Positions 50,802 through 62,097 of a stretch of DNA of 64,000 nt are shown here, in pieces. The translations under genes were made by a program, and so were the position numbers. Below the pieces are notes generated by a model. The model was not told the DNA's origin, searched no databases, and saw only the letters and a program-made list of their open reading frames with translations. The stretch covers positions 1 to 64,000 of the forward strand of contig JAYMGJ010000311.1 in NCBI GenBank assembly GCA_037178675.1. Direction: 5' to 3'. The stretch's first letter is position 1, and every line of letters begins with the position of its first letter. This DNA is from Scleroderma bovista (Eukaryota; Basidiomycota; Agaricomycetes; Boletales; Sclerodermataceae).

Positions 50802-52272
50802 ATGTCCTCCGATTCGTCGTCCTCTTCCGCAAACGCAAAGGCAGCATCAAAACGGAAACCACCACCAGACGTTGAGGTCGCCTCGGATGACGACGAAAAC
50901 TCTGCCAGCGGATCGGACCAGGACGAAGATGTTGGCGTCCTATCCCATGCTGAACGGAGAAGGCAGAAAAAGAGAGAACTGAAAACCGCCAAGGCCGTGG
51001 AAGCCACCACCAAAAAACGCAAGCTCAACGATGGTTCAGCCGCCAAAAATCCCTCTACGGGTCGGTCTCCAGACGAAACGAAGCTCAAACGCCAAAATTC
51101 GGTGTGGGTAGGGAACTTATCGTACCAGACCACCCGTGACATGTTGAAGCAATACTTTGATGGCGTCGGCGAGATCACGCGGATACATATGCCCCAGAGG
51201 CCCGGGACGAGTGAAATCTTGGGGTGAGTGGTTGTTGGTAGCTGCCATAGGTCTTTTCGGAAACCAATAAGAAAAAATCTAGATTCGCATATGTCGATTT
51301 TGCAACACCAGATGCAAAGATCACTGCTATCACGTTGTCAGAGGGACAGCTTGACGGCCGAAACCTCCTCATAAAAGACGGTATGACTCGGTAAACAAAA
51401 CGCAGCATATCGTTGACTGAGCTCGTATATTGCCAGGAAACGACTTCACCGGGCGTCCTTCGAAAATGTCTGGAGGTGGTGAGAAGGGCACTACTTCTGA
51501 GTTCGTTAAAGCTGGTACCACTTCGTCCAGCCTCACGAAGAGTGCTCAAAAAATTCTACGTATGCAAAAGCAACCTCCTGCACCGACTTTGTTTCTCGGT
51601 AATCTAGGATTCGACGTGACAGATGGCACGATACAAGAGCTCTTTGAAGCGCACGCAAATTTCGGGAAGTCGAATACCAAGGGAAAGGACAAAGATACCA
51701 ACGACGGTGAGGAAGCCGTGGGTGCCGGAATACGCAAGGTACGAATGGGAACTTTTGAAGATAGCGGAAAATGCAAAGGGTTTGTGGTGCTTATTGCCGA
51801 AACCTTTTCATCACTCACGACTACCTCAAGTTTCGCTTTTGTCGATTTCACGAGCGTTGAACATGCAACAAATGCGCTTATTAATCCCCGAAATCATCGC
51901 CTGAACGGAAGAGATCTAGTTGTGGAATATGCGTCTGCAGATGCTGTCCGGCGAGGTGGTGGCGGCGGCCCGAAAAATGTCAAACAGGATCAGCACGGCA
52001 AAAGGGAGAGGGTCCAGCAATATGGGAAAGAGAAAGGGGTGAATTCACCCTCAAAGCCCGACAGGCATCGATTCGAGGGAGACCGTGGGGGTGATACCCT
52101 ACAGGAGAGTACGGTCGAACCAACGGCTACTCCCGGACCTTTGGAACACCGAAAGCGTACGAAGGATGATCACTCTCATAAAAAACGTGCACGGCCTGGT
52201 GCAGCTCTCGCACAGGCTCCCCGACAGTCCGCCGCTATTGTACCTAGTGAAGGGCGGAAAATCGTATTTTAG
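50802..52272 (+). CDS. Nucleolar two-RRM protein, NOP13-like
   Basis: The ATG at 50802 opens an acidic, Ser-rich leader (MSSDSSSSSANAKAASKRKP). RRM1 begins NSVWVGNLSYQTTRDMLKQY and continues FAYVDFATPDAKITAI after an intron. RRM2 is TLFLGNLGFDVTDGTIQELF with IRKVRMGTFEDSGKCKG and, after an intron, FAFVDFTSVEHATNALINPR. The Lys/Arg-rich tail (KRTKDDHSHKKRARPGAA) suits nucleolar targeting. The two-RRM layout with a basic tail and the wide RRM2 loop match fungal Nop13, which associates with pre-ribosomes. The length is about 430 residues. Confidence 0.88.
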
Positions 52273-52348
52273 TTGAACGAAACGCAGACGAAATAACGCA
52301 TCTGGTTCCATCAGAGTAGTCACAAATTTTGTAGCTCAGCCAAACAAC

Positions 52349-54468
52349 TCATGCTCCATCCTGCTCATCTTCCTCATCCTCGTCCTCTTCCACCATGCCA
52401 ACCTCAAACTCGCTGCATATATCCCAACGTGAACCTGCAGCTGCAGCGGACACGTACTTGACGAAGTGCAGAACACTGTCGTCACGTAATACGAGCAACA
52501 GACAGTTGAAGTTTGGCTGGACGGTCAGCAAGGTACTGTCCTCTTCTTCATCTTCGTCCATGTCGACTGCATACGCCCGCTCCTCTGTACCCGATTTGTT
52601 GCCTTGTGGTTTCTGTGCAACAGTTGATTTGGTACTTTTTGTCTCTGACCTTTTGCTCGATCCCGACCGATACACGGCGGGATCATCCTCTTCGTTGTGA
52701 GGGACCATGTAACACTAGAGAATGTGTCAGTCAATGGCCTCCCATGAAATGAACGAGCTTACCTCCCACCCGCCCCATTCGCCGGTTTTCCAGCCAATTG
52801 GTACCTCATCACCTTCCCTGGCCTTTCCTTTCCCCTTCTTATTTTTCTCATTTGTTACATGTGGAGTAAGGCCAAGCACAACGTCGAGTCGGGCATCGTC
52901 ATGTTCGCTTGTTGCCAAGGTATAGTCCAGACCCGGCCTGAATCTACGGGCTTCCACAGAGTAGCCCAGCAAAAACAACCTTGTTATTGCGCCCAGCCAT
53001 GCCTTGAATGCCACACTTGGGAAAAGCTCGTCCTGCAGCTGACGTAGTATCCGTTCAGCAGCGGCAGGCGCAGAGGGAGTGTCTGAGGAATCCGTTTCCT
53101 GGTTCTTGAGCGTGCAATATCGCCGTTTGTGTGGGGGTCCTTTAGCGACCCAAGACCCTGAGACGCCTGCGCTGTGGGGGGGTACTCGACCGTTCCGAGT
53201 AGCATCCAGACCGTCGGCTGCGTCGGCCTCGAGTAGACCAGGCTCAAGTTGCTCGATAAGGGCGTCGGACAGGAAATGGTGAAATTCCAGACTTGACTCG
53301 GCTATGAATCGCACCATGAGCGTTTTTATCGTCCTCAGCTGGAGGTATACTGGGTTGAGGAATCTTGCGAGAAAGGCGACATGTTCCAGGGACAACGGGG
53401 CATCGGGGTGTGGTGTCTCGGATGTGTCTGGGTAGGGTGTAAAGACGGTCGAACTCGACGTCTGGCCATCGTGACATTGAGCCAAGCCATCCGATGCACG
53501 AAGCAGGGGGGACATACAAGTTGTTCGCGTGAGCTTTTAAGTTCAGGCGGGGGAGACTCGGTAACGTATCCTTCCTCGCCTTCCTGGGCGGCATGGAACC
53601 AGCCGCTAATGCTCAGCCTCACGTGTCCCTCCTCTCCAACGACAACTTCTTCCACAGAGTGAAAGCTTTTCCCGGGCTGTACTTCGAAGAAAACGAACTG
53701 GTTCCAACTGGGAGGGATCGATTTTGAAGGCGCTTCTTCGGGTTCGGGGACGCCATCTATCCCTGATCGAACGGGATAGAGCTCAAGTGCACCACCGTAC
53801 TCTTCCTTCCACTGCTGACCATAGGGGAGGGGCATGTATAGGATGTATGATACCCGTCGCGTGCCAATGACATCGTCATGGTTGAGAAGATGGCATCCCC
53901 TCGTGTATGAATTGACAGACATATCTTGTTTCATCCCCGAGAGGGGACCACACCCCGTAACGGCTCGGATGAACCTGCGAAACTCTTGTGAATAGAGCGC
54001 ATCACGGAGAGTGAGGAGATTTGGGAGCAGCTCGAGCTGGGCATGCGAGAGATAGGAAAGCGAAGCAAGGTCACCCGTTTGATTGACCTGGTTCACAAAG
54101 CTAGTGAAATCGTTGATTCTCCAGACAAGCTCGACACTTACCCTGTAGATGTCAGTTTCCTTCTCGGTAAACGAAAGTTCGTTGAGGCACTCGTCCTTGA
54201 CACCCCGCAGTAGTTCATCCTGGAAGAGTTTTTCAATCACACCAAATCTGAACGGCTCGCTGTTTGCATAGCTCGTTCGCAGGGGGTGTATGGAACTCTC
54301 TTCCAGTAATCCAGGGTAAAAGTGGGGTGCATAGTTCGTACTTGATGCCGATAGGGAATGACCTGTCTTGAGGCGCTTTCGACGACAGTCATTGACGGTC
54401 TCGGGAGACGGGGACCGCACCTGGGCCGTGGTCATCTGCGCTGGCTGAAGTTGTGAAGGGGAAGACAT
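52349..54468 (-). CDS. TPA1: Prolyl 3,4-dihydroxylase TPA1/OFD1-type
   Basis: This is an Fe(II)/2-oxoglutarate enzyme that hydroxylates ribosomal protein S23 (uS12) and affects translation termination and, in fission yeast, SREBP. The start (54468) is MSSPSQLQPAQMTTAQVRSP. The catalytic dioxygenase half contains FQDELLRGVKDECLNELSFT, CHLLNHDDVIGTRRVSYILY (HxD iron ligands), WNQFVFFEVQPGKSFHSVEE (distal His) and VRLSISGWFHA (2-oxoglutarate Arg). The second, non-catalytic half carries LSLEHVAFLARFLNPVYLQL and ends with SVLHFVKYVSAAAAGSRWDI and an acidic tail. The length is about 650 residues, close to yeast Tpa1. Introns lie between the halves. Confidence 0.93.
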
Positions 54469-54722
54469 GCGCTCCACCACTAGAACAGGAACCTAGGGTA
54501 TATCGACGCGAAAATGCTTCGTACCGAGCGTCTTATAGTTGCACGATGATTAAGATCACACGAGTAGTTGGGAAAAGTATATCATACAAATGCACAATCA
54601 AGGACACGTTGTCAGTAAGAGTAATAAAACATCCAGAACATTCATAGTCGAGATGAAAAGTATCATGAATGAACCCACGGTTCCTAGTAACAGCTAGATT
54701 GGTGGTAGATATGAAAACAAGA

Positions 54723-55694
54723 TCACAGCTTTTCATCCGTAAGGCGGACCGGACCACATGAGGGTGACTGGTGTACTAGTGAGTGAGTCACTTGGCGGTC
54801 AAGGCTGTGGGATGGCACGCGTTGAGGCGGAGATTGGACACGGCTGACCCAGACTTCTTCAGCGTTGGCCCGTAGCTGGTCGGCCATATGTGAGGAGACT
54901 TGGGTAAGTGGCACTGGGGCATAGAGTGGCACATCCACGCATCCCGATTCCTTGTCCGCACGAGATTGGTCGGGTAAAATATAGACACGCTGGAATTGCA
55001 GTCCGGATGACGTAGACGGAACAGCACCATGCATTGACCGTTCGCTACGCACGAGCTGGGTGTAATAGCGGGATACCGCAAAAATAAAGTGGAGCTAGCC
55101 GGCGTCAGGCGCAACAGCGGTTCTGAAAGAAGGACCACATACTCTGATCATGATGACGAAGAGAAGGACGGCCATGAAAACCATCACTCCTCGTTCGAAC
55201 CACTGTTCGCAGTTCTCCGCATTTAGACCCAAGTCAACGGCGTCTTGTAGGAAATCCTGCTGCCGGGATACATGTTCACAGATATTTGCACGGGATGAGG
55301 GATCGATGGTGGCTGACGATGCTAAACAGGAAACGAGCGTGAAGAAGGCGAAATCGCCTATCAGATAATTACGGTAGATGCGTAGGAAAGGAGGTATGCG
55401 CTGAGCAGATGGGATCAATAATCACATGGTTCGAGAGGGGAAAAGGACTACCTTGATGATGCCTGCCAGGCCAAACATGGAAATGGCGGACGCTGCAGCA
55501 AAGTAGGCAGAGAAAAGGCCACAGATAAGCCTTGCACCGTCTCTGTCCAAGGAGAATCCTGAGCCCTCCCATTCACTTGCTGGCTCCCATGGGAGTGACC
55601 GCCATGCTCCGAATAAATGGCTGGCAAGAACGAAGTTGAAAGTGGCGCCAAAAAATGAGGTGGCCACCAGAGTTGATCTGTCGGTGGAGGGCAT
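54723..55694 (-). CDS. Multi-span membrane protein of unknown function
   Basis: Three exons join in phase. Exon 1 (ATG 55694) codes MPSTDRSTLVATSFFGATFN with two hydrophobic segments (TFNFVLASHLFGAW; LICGLFSAYFAAASAISMFG). Exon 2 has a third (YLIGDFAFFTLVSCLASSA) and a fourth (VMVFMAVLLFVIMIR), with a Cys-bearing loop between them. Exon 3 begins LHFIFAVSRYYTQLV and ends in a soluble tail (VRLTDEKL). Four transmembrane spans with a loop containing Cys resemble a tetraspan organisation, but no named family fits. The same frame is open to an ATG at 55967, which would add 91 polar residues; I prefer the downstream start. Confidence 0.78.
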
Positions 55695-56386
55695 TAGAAA
55701 CGGGCTCAGGAGGGTTTGGTGCGAGACTCGAAGGAACCGAAGAAAAGTGGCACACGAGTGGGTGAAGGTTGGGGACACAAACCTGATCAGGAATTTGCGA
55801 GCCTTCTGCATTTGAGAGATCTGGACAGTGACTATCTGTTGAGTCTGAGAGCAGGATGGGAGTGGATTGGGGAAGGGGTGCGGCCATGAACCGGCATGGC
55901 TGCATCCGTCACCATTCGCCGCGTCTGACATAAGCATAATATTATCAGGCCATACATGGTTCGTCATGATCGTATTCGAGGCTCTCAGCCACGGGAGCGA
56001 CCTGTCTTATAAGTCTAGTGGAAGACTCAAATGGGCCGTAAGCAAGTCCTCATGTCCCTTCATATCTCAGTCCATCATGCTTGTCTTCAATCCACAGGAG
56101 TCTGAGCACCTCAGAACTCTTCATGGGGCACTCGCTGCCTCGCGGGGAAGGTACTGGTGATTTGGCTGACCCGCACAAACTGCTGCCAACGGGAATTACC
56201 ACTGCGCCCCCTGACATGGATAGTCTGATCACTAAATGACATAGCCTTCGCCTTGACACTTTACGCATGCACTCGTTCTGTTCACGCCACCCCTAAGGCG
56301 AGAAATGGGCAACGTGGCAAGTCGCTGGACTCTGTCATTATTTCCAATTCTCCCTGCAGATTCAACGGTGAGTTTCATCCACGTCA
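55695..56386. other. Intergenic region, 690 bp
   Basis: The upstream region of the membrane-protein gene and the 3' end of the CDC14 gene. It contains the alternative N-terminal frame up to 55967. No other gene or RNA was recognised. Confidence 0.4.
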
Positions 56387-58052
56387 CTAGCTAAGGCCCC
56401 AAATTCCAGCCTTGCGGACGCCTTCCACAAGAGCATCTACATTTCCCAGCATAGTGCCTAATAGCTCTTTCTTCTCGTCTGTAGTCCGTATCCTTTGGTG
56501 CAGGCCAGCTTTCGCGCACTGTGCTTCTCGGTCATCTGCTAATTCCACGGGTCTGGGAGAGCTCCCACTGTGCTCGGATCTCGTAGCCATCCTTTCTCGG
56601 ACCTGAGAGACAGAACGGCCAGCTGCAACCCCGAGAAGTGATGCATGTTGGGCCTTCTTCGGGCTTTGTGGCTCATAATCAACTTCTCTCCGCAACATGA
56701 GCATCGGGCGTGACTGGATGGCGCGAGGTGTCCGTCTGGAGCCATCAGGAGGTAGAGGAGAATTCGGAGGAGTGTGTGGATCAGATGGAAGTGCTGAGGC
56801 AGAATACGATTTTTTAACGGGTGAAGGGGCCCGGATACTGCCAGTACTTGTGTGGGCGGCCTTTGTAGTGATAGAAGATGTAGATGTGAATGATGATAAC
56901 GACTTATTTGATTTTGCTGATGATGATGATGATGACGAAGATGAAGCAGAGGCAAATGATAGGCTTGAAATTCGTGACGGCGCACGGGGAAATATTTTTG
57001 GCGGCCGTGCTAGAGGCGTGTTTGGCTGAGTGGCTACAGGCGAAGATGGTGTAGATTGCGAAATTGTTAGGGGGACCATATTGTTATGCGAACCAGTCTC
57101 ATCCATCAGATAAAAGTAAAGAAACTCCAAACACTTCATCCTTGGGAATCAACTCAGCAACAGCAACAAAGAGTCAAAACTGGCACGAACCTAACTTCAC
57201 GCGGCGTACCAGCCCTCTTCAAGATCTTGACGACTGCCTGGACGCCACTGACCTCTTCGAATACACGAAGTGCAGAGGACGAGTCCACAAGTATACAAAG
57301 CAAACTATCCAGGACTCCAGACGAGAGATGGGCTACAGAAGAGGTCTTGTCCGGAGGCAGCCCCGTGGCAGGATTTCCTTCGCCATGTTCATGATTGATC
57401 ACGGGAGTGTGCCGCGAAGTAGTTAGCAAGGCTGTCAAGATCTTTGCGCGTGTCAGCGTGACTGCATTGCTCTTGCGAACGAAACACACTTCTAAGGAAT
57501 ACCGTCGGCCAAGGAAAGCTTTGCTCGATTCGTGATGAAGTACGACGCCCTGTACGATGGATAGCAGCTGATACAGTTGCGCGCACAGGACGTTGAGCTC
57601 TGCTTCACGCTCCTCTAGCCACTCGTCGGTTCAGTAGAACAGATCCTCAACGTAACCAACTTACTGTCGCTGGACCCTTTTCCCGAGGCCAAAGACTCGA
57701 GCTGAGGCGTGACACTTTGTATCCATGAAAGCGCCCTCGATGGAACTGGAAATCTCAGCGTTGGAGAGATAAGGCTAGTAACGATAATAACGTGGCCGAC
57801 CATTGCATTCAAAAGTATCCTGAAGTTCCAGAAATATGCTCATAGTATCGTCTTCTACGTTAGGTGCACATGCTAATGCCAGTTGTTGCTCCAGAACGGC
57901 AAGACTACGGGCTCGCCGCGACAATGAGACATCCACCGATGCGATCTACACTGGGCCGTTGAGCGTGAAATGCCATCAGAGGCAAGCGATGGGCGCACGT
58001 CGTCAAGGGCATCTTGTATCGTCGACTTCATCGACCATCTCGACGTCGTCAT
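56387..58052 (-). CDS. CDC14: SIN-pathway CDC14 family protein
   Basis: This is the fission-yeast Cdc14 type (partner of the Sid1 kinase in septation), not the Cdc14 phosphatase. Exon 1 (58052) ends STIQDALDD and joins IASVDVSLSRRARSLAVLEQ and LALACAPNVEDDTMSIFLEL. Later exons give SRALSWIQSVTPQLESLA, QLLSIVQGVVLHHESSKAFL and VVLDTLLCILVDSS-like sequence (here GVLDSLLCILVDSSSAL), then GVQAVVKILKRAGTPREVR and MKCLEFLYFYLMDETG. A long Ser-rich region (a poly-Ser run from a TCA/TCG tract at about 56915-56945) separates this from a conserved C-terminal helix DEKKELLGTMLGNVDALVEG. The start could instead be the in-frame ATG at 58031. Confidence 0.88.
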
Positions 58053-58130
58053 CGATGAGGGCCGAGCAGAGATCTGATTGTCTCACGAGTCGAGTGGGCG
58101 CCTGTTGGTCCAGCAACTGAACGCGCTTAG

Positions 58131-58138
58131 TCACGTGA
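58131..58138. promoter_or_regulatory. E-box TCACGTGA in CDC14/FAH divergent promoter
   Basis: This palindrome sits in a 145-bp gap between two divergent start codons, 79 bp from one and 60 bp from the other. It is the only clear motif in this bidirectional promoter. Confidence 0.4.
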
Positions 58139-58197
58139 CGCGGAAGCAGATCGATTGAAACTCGGATTGGATCAGGGCAAGGACGAACCCGGTGACG

Positions 58198-59475
58198 ATG
58201 GCACCCATAAGAACAGTGCGTACTGTGATGCTTATCCAGTGGACGAAATACTCAGGGAAACAACTTTGCAGCAATGGACGCGGCTCATTCGTTTCGTCGC
58301 TGCAGAGACTGCACAAGTCCATATCGGACAGCCAGTGAACCCTAGCCTCGATGGTGAGGTGACTTGTGTTCTCTCACGAGCTCTGTCTGGACGTCCGACG
58401 GTGTGCAGTCGGTCTTGCCGCTTGGAACAAACAAGTCATCGAGGCGTACGAGATCTTGGGGTCTGCTCTTGACCCCGCTGCACAGCTCACAAACACCATC
58501 CTTACAGTAAAAGAGCTGCTTTCTCCCCTCTCTCGTGAGGAGATGAAGACGGTTCGCTGTCTGGGCCTCAACTACTCTGACCATGCTGTGGGTGTTTCAT
58601 CCGCCATCAAATCTATCGTCTATGACACCCCTGTCCTGGAAAGGCGGAGGCCAAAATGGCAAAACCTGCGTACGTGACTGGAATGGAATCACGTTCTTTA
58701 TGGGGGATGCAATCTCATTTACAGTGCGCCAATCCTTTTCTACAAACCCCTTGGATCGATGATCGGTCCGAATGCACCTATTGTGATTCCGAGGGTTGCC
58801 CAGCCAGTGGAAGAGCACCTCTCGGACTACGAGGTAGAACTGACCATCGTGATCGGTAAAGCAGCCAAGAATGTTTCCGAGGCCGACGCACTTGACTACG
58901 TTCTTGGCTACACGGGAGCAAACGATGTGAATGCATCCCCAGGTGATTGTAATTCACTGTGAACACTTTCGCTTCTAGGTCTCCTTCCGCAAGCATCAGA
59001 TGATGACATCTCAGTGGGGTTTCTCAAAGGGTTTTGGTCAGTTGCGTCTGTGCGAAGTCCATGGCATTTTTATGTTCGTTCACCAGACAACACAACGCCT
59101 CTTGGTCCTTGCCTTGTCTCGAACAATGACATACCCGATCCTCAAGCAATACCTCTCACTTGCACACTCAACGGAAAAGTCCTCCAAAATGGAAATACCA
59201 AGTGGGTCGAGACTGTGCGCATATGAAATACTCGGTTTATCCGTCTGCATAGGGACCAGATCTTCAGCGTCTGTCGAACAGTCGCTTTCCTCTCACAAGC
59301 CACAACACTGGAACCCGGTTCAGTTATCCTGACCGGAACTCCCGCGGGTGTTGGCTTTGTCCGGAAGCCTGCAGTGGTCCTTAAGAACGGGGATGATGTA
59401 CGGGTTTCACTCGGTAACGGGATAGGCACCCTTGTGAATCCTATAATCGAGGAGGGCCAGCACACTAAACTTTGA
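58198..59475 (+). CDS. Fumarylacetoacetate hydrolase family protein
   Basis: FAH-fold enzymes act on beta-dicarbonyl acids, for example oxaloacetate decarboxylase or acylpyruvase activity in FAHD1. The ATG at 58198 was found by splicing: MAPIRT|QWTRLIRFVAAETAQVH. Further joins give NPSLD|VGLAAWNKQVIEAYEIL, SREEMKTVRCLGLNYSDHA and PILFYKPLGSMIGPNAPIVI. Catalytic metal ligands appear as LSDYEVELTIVIGKAAKNVS (E..E), followed by LGYTGANDV and KGFDQLCPLGP. The end is GSVILTGTPAGVGFVRKPAV and the stop is at 59475. The length is about 300 residues, normal for FAHD-type proteins. The substrate is not shown by the sequence. It is convergent with SSADH, with 121 bp between stops. Confidence 0.92.
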
Positions 59476-59596
59476 TTGTTCCGCCCGATTTGCGTCACAC
59501 CATGTACTACTTACGTATGCAGTCATTGCAGTGCACTGTCTTCATACAATTCGACACTACATTCTGCGCGGAAATGGTTGATCGTAGCTGTTTGAG

Positions 59597-61867
59597 TTAA
59601 ATACCTCCAAAGCTGATAAGTTTTTGATTCATGTACTCCTCGATGCCATGGCCGCCTTCCCGACCTGTCAAACCTTCAGTGGGATGCGAAACTACATACC
59701 AGATAGAAATAGCGTACCAATGCCGCTTTCTTTCACCCCGCCGAATGGAATGGTTGCATTGCTAATCGAACCAGTGTTAGCACCGACCATGCCGACCTCA
59801 AGAGCCTCAGCCACCCTCCAGACTCTTCCAACGTCGCGGCTGAAGAAGTACCCAGCGAGCCCAACATCCGTACTGTTCGCGAGCGAAATCACTTCTTCCT
59901 CAGTTTCAAACTTGATGAGAGCAGCAATAGGGCCGAACGTTTCTTCAGAGTGGATTGCAGTATTCGGGGGAACATCGGAGAGGACGGTTGGCGCAAAAAA
60001 CGAGCCAACGCCCGAGATGCGCTGACCACCGACAAGTACTTGAGCACCGCGCTCGACAGCATCTTCAACATGCCTTTTGACCTTGCTGATTGCTTGCTCG
60101 TGGATCAGGGGTCCGTGAGTCCTGTTTATCCAACTGGCATCGTCATCGTGTTTGTCTGCCATGGAAAATAACGTACGTTGCTTCATCCAGACCATTCCCG
60201 ACTTTGAATGTGGCCACCCTCTCGGCAAGCTTGGATGCAAAATCGGCATAGACAGAGGACTGGACGTAGATTCTGTTCGCGGAAATGCAAGTTTGACCCG
60301 TACCACGGAATTTGCTTGCGATAGCACCTTTAAAATAAGTTGAGTATAGACTATAAAACGAAAAAAGACAGTACCTTCAACAGCCTTGTCTATATCTGCA
60401 TCATCAAAGACAATGAATGCAGCATTTCCTCCAGCTTCGATAGATACCCTGCCAGGTATAGAAAGTCATATGTGAACCTTCCGTTGAAAGAAAGTGAACA
60501 GACTTTTTCAGAGTGGAGGCCGCCATTCCATAAAGCAGCTTCGCAACGGGCGTAGACCCAGTGAACGATATCTTCTTCACAATCTTGCTCTCGCACATCT
60601 CACGACCGACGTCACTCACATTCTTCTGTGTGGTCACGATGTTGATAACGCCATCGGGTATACCTGCCCGTTGTGCTAACTAAACGCCAGTCACACCCTT
60701 TCTATATGCAGTTAGGGGAAAGGAGCAAACCTCTGCTATTGCTAGCGCTGAAAAAGGCGTTTCTGGAGATGGCTTGATGACCGCTGTGCATCCAGCGGCT
60801 AGCGCCGCGCCTAGCTTCCGTGTGATCATCGCAGAAGGGAAGTTCCATGGCGTCAATATAGAGCTGCCACTCTGTTAATACAGAGCCTTGGGACCGATGC
60901 ATAACACCTACACAACACCTGCAGTATCGAATCAACTTGTTCCTTCACGGGTATGAGAACGAAATAAAGGAACTCACCAACAGGTTGCTTGATCACGACA
61001 TTTCGTATGTTAGAAAACTGGGATGGGATATATTCTATTGTGCAACTTAGATTTGGTGCACGTAGGTAACCAGAAGAATAACTCGCCCCCGTATGTACGA
61101 ACGGCTTCCTCAGCTGAACTAAGTTTTAGCAATGGTTCAGGGTTAACGGTGAAGAAAGTGCGACACACCGAACCACTTGAAAGGTCTTTCAATCAGCGGG
61201 AGACAAGCACGGTCTGCAGGTAGTCAACCCACCTCGACGAAGGATGAGCTGTACGCGATCTCTCCCTTTGGCAGTGTGAGCTACGAGACAGAACAATTGA
61301 CCATGTAAAAGTACCTTGCCCTCAACCAGAGTCTTTCCGTTTTCGAGAGTCTGCTGGAGTATTAAGACCGGTACAAGATAGGTGCACGTTGCTTACAATA
61401 ATCCTACTGAGATCGTCATGGTGTTCTTGCATGAGGTTACGCAATTTCATTAGAATGTCGTGCCGATGCTGTTAAGACATTAAACAAGTGACATTAGACA
61501 TGTATTCCGTGCAGTGTAGCAGGTTGAGCTGACTTTCGCCGTCGTCTTGCCCCAAGTTTGGAATGCCTCGTTTGCTGCAGTAATAGCAGCCTTCGTCTCT
61601 GCAAGCCCCATCTCCGGAACTGTTCCAAGTTCTTCATCTGTGGCCGGGTCTGCTCATATGTGATGACCGAGCGACCGTGTAGTAAACCCGGTGACTCACT
61701 CATAACTACTATTGTTCCACCGTCCTGGGCGTCCACCCATTGTCCAGCTACATGCCCTTGTGTTTTTATTAGACTAGGGTCTTTCAGACCCCACTAGGTA
61801 TCGTGCGGTAGTCGATACATTGAACGATTGGCAGCTGTCTGCGACGCACCGTGCTCGTACTAGCCAT
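59597..61867 (-). CDS. UGA2: Succinate-semialdehyde dehydrogenase
   Basis: This enzyme oxidises succinate semialdehyde to succinate in GABA breakdown. The start (61867) was found by splice: [24 protein letters not shown], then [13 protein letters not shown] and [20 protein letters not shown]. Motifs include the [12 protein letters not shown] segment, GRVKVSFTGST-like region ([15 protein letters not shown]), [16 protein letters not shown], the active-site Cys in [17 protein letters not shown] and [20 protein letters not shown]. The end is [20 protein letters not shown] with [14 protein letters not shown]. There is no presequence, so it is likely cytosolic. It has about 13 exons and about 500 residues. 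A succinic or generic ALDH alternative is possible but the match is close. Confidence 0.92.
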
Positions 61868-62097
61868 CCTGTATCGCAAAGCCACGGAGTGACCACTGGA
61901 ACACTGTGAAACTGGTAAGGCTCTCGAAATCAAGGTTCTGAACGAGAGAGAGGTTGGTAGCAGTGGGTATTTGAGCAGCATCGTATTCAGGACGTGGCTT
62001 CGTCATACACTAGTGACTAAATAAGCTTGTCTTATAAGGAAAGGCTTATTATATGTAGTTTTGTAATCAAACTAGGGGAGACCACCAAGGCTTCGTG

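Noticed and set aside
55695..55967. Upstream extension of the membrane protein to the ATG at 55967
   Set aside because: The extra 91 residues are Ser/His/Pro-rich with no feature, while MPSTDRSTLVATSFFGATF gives a normal start just before the first span. It remains possible.
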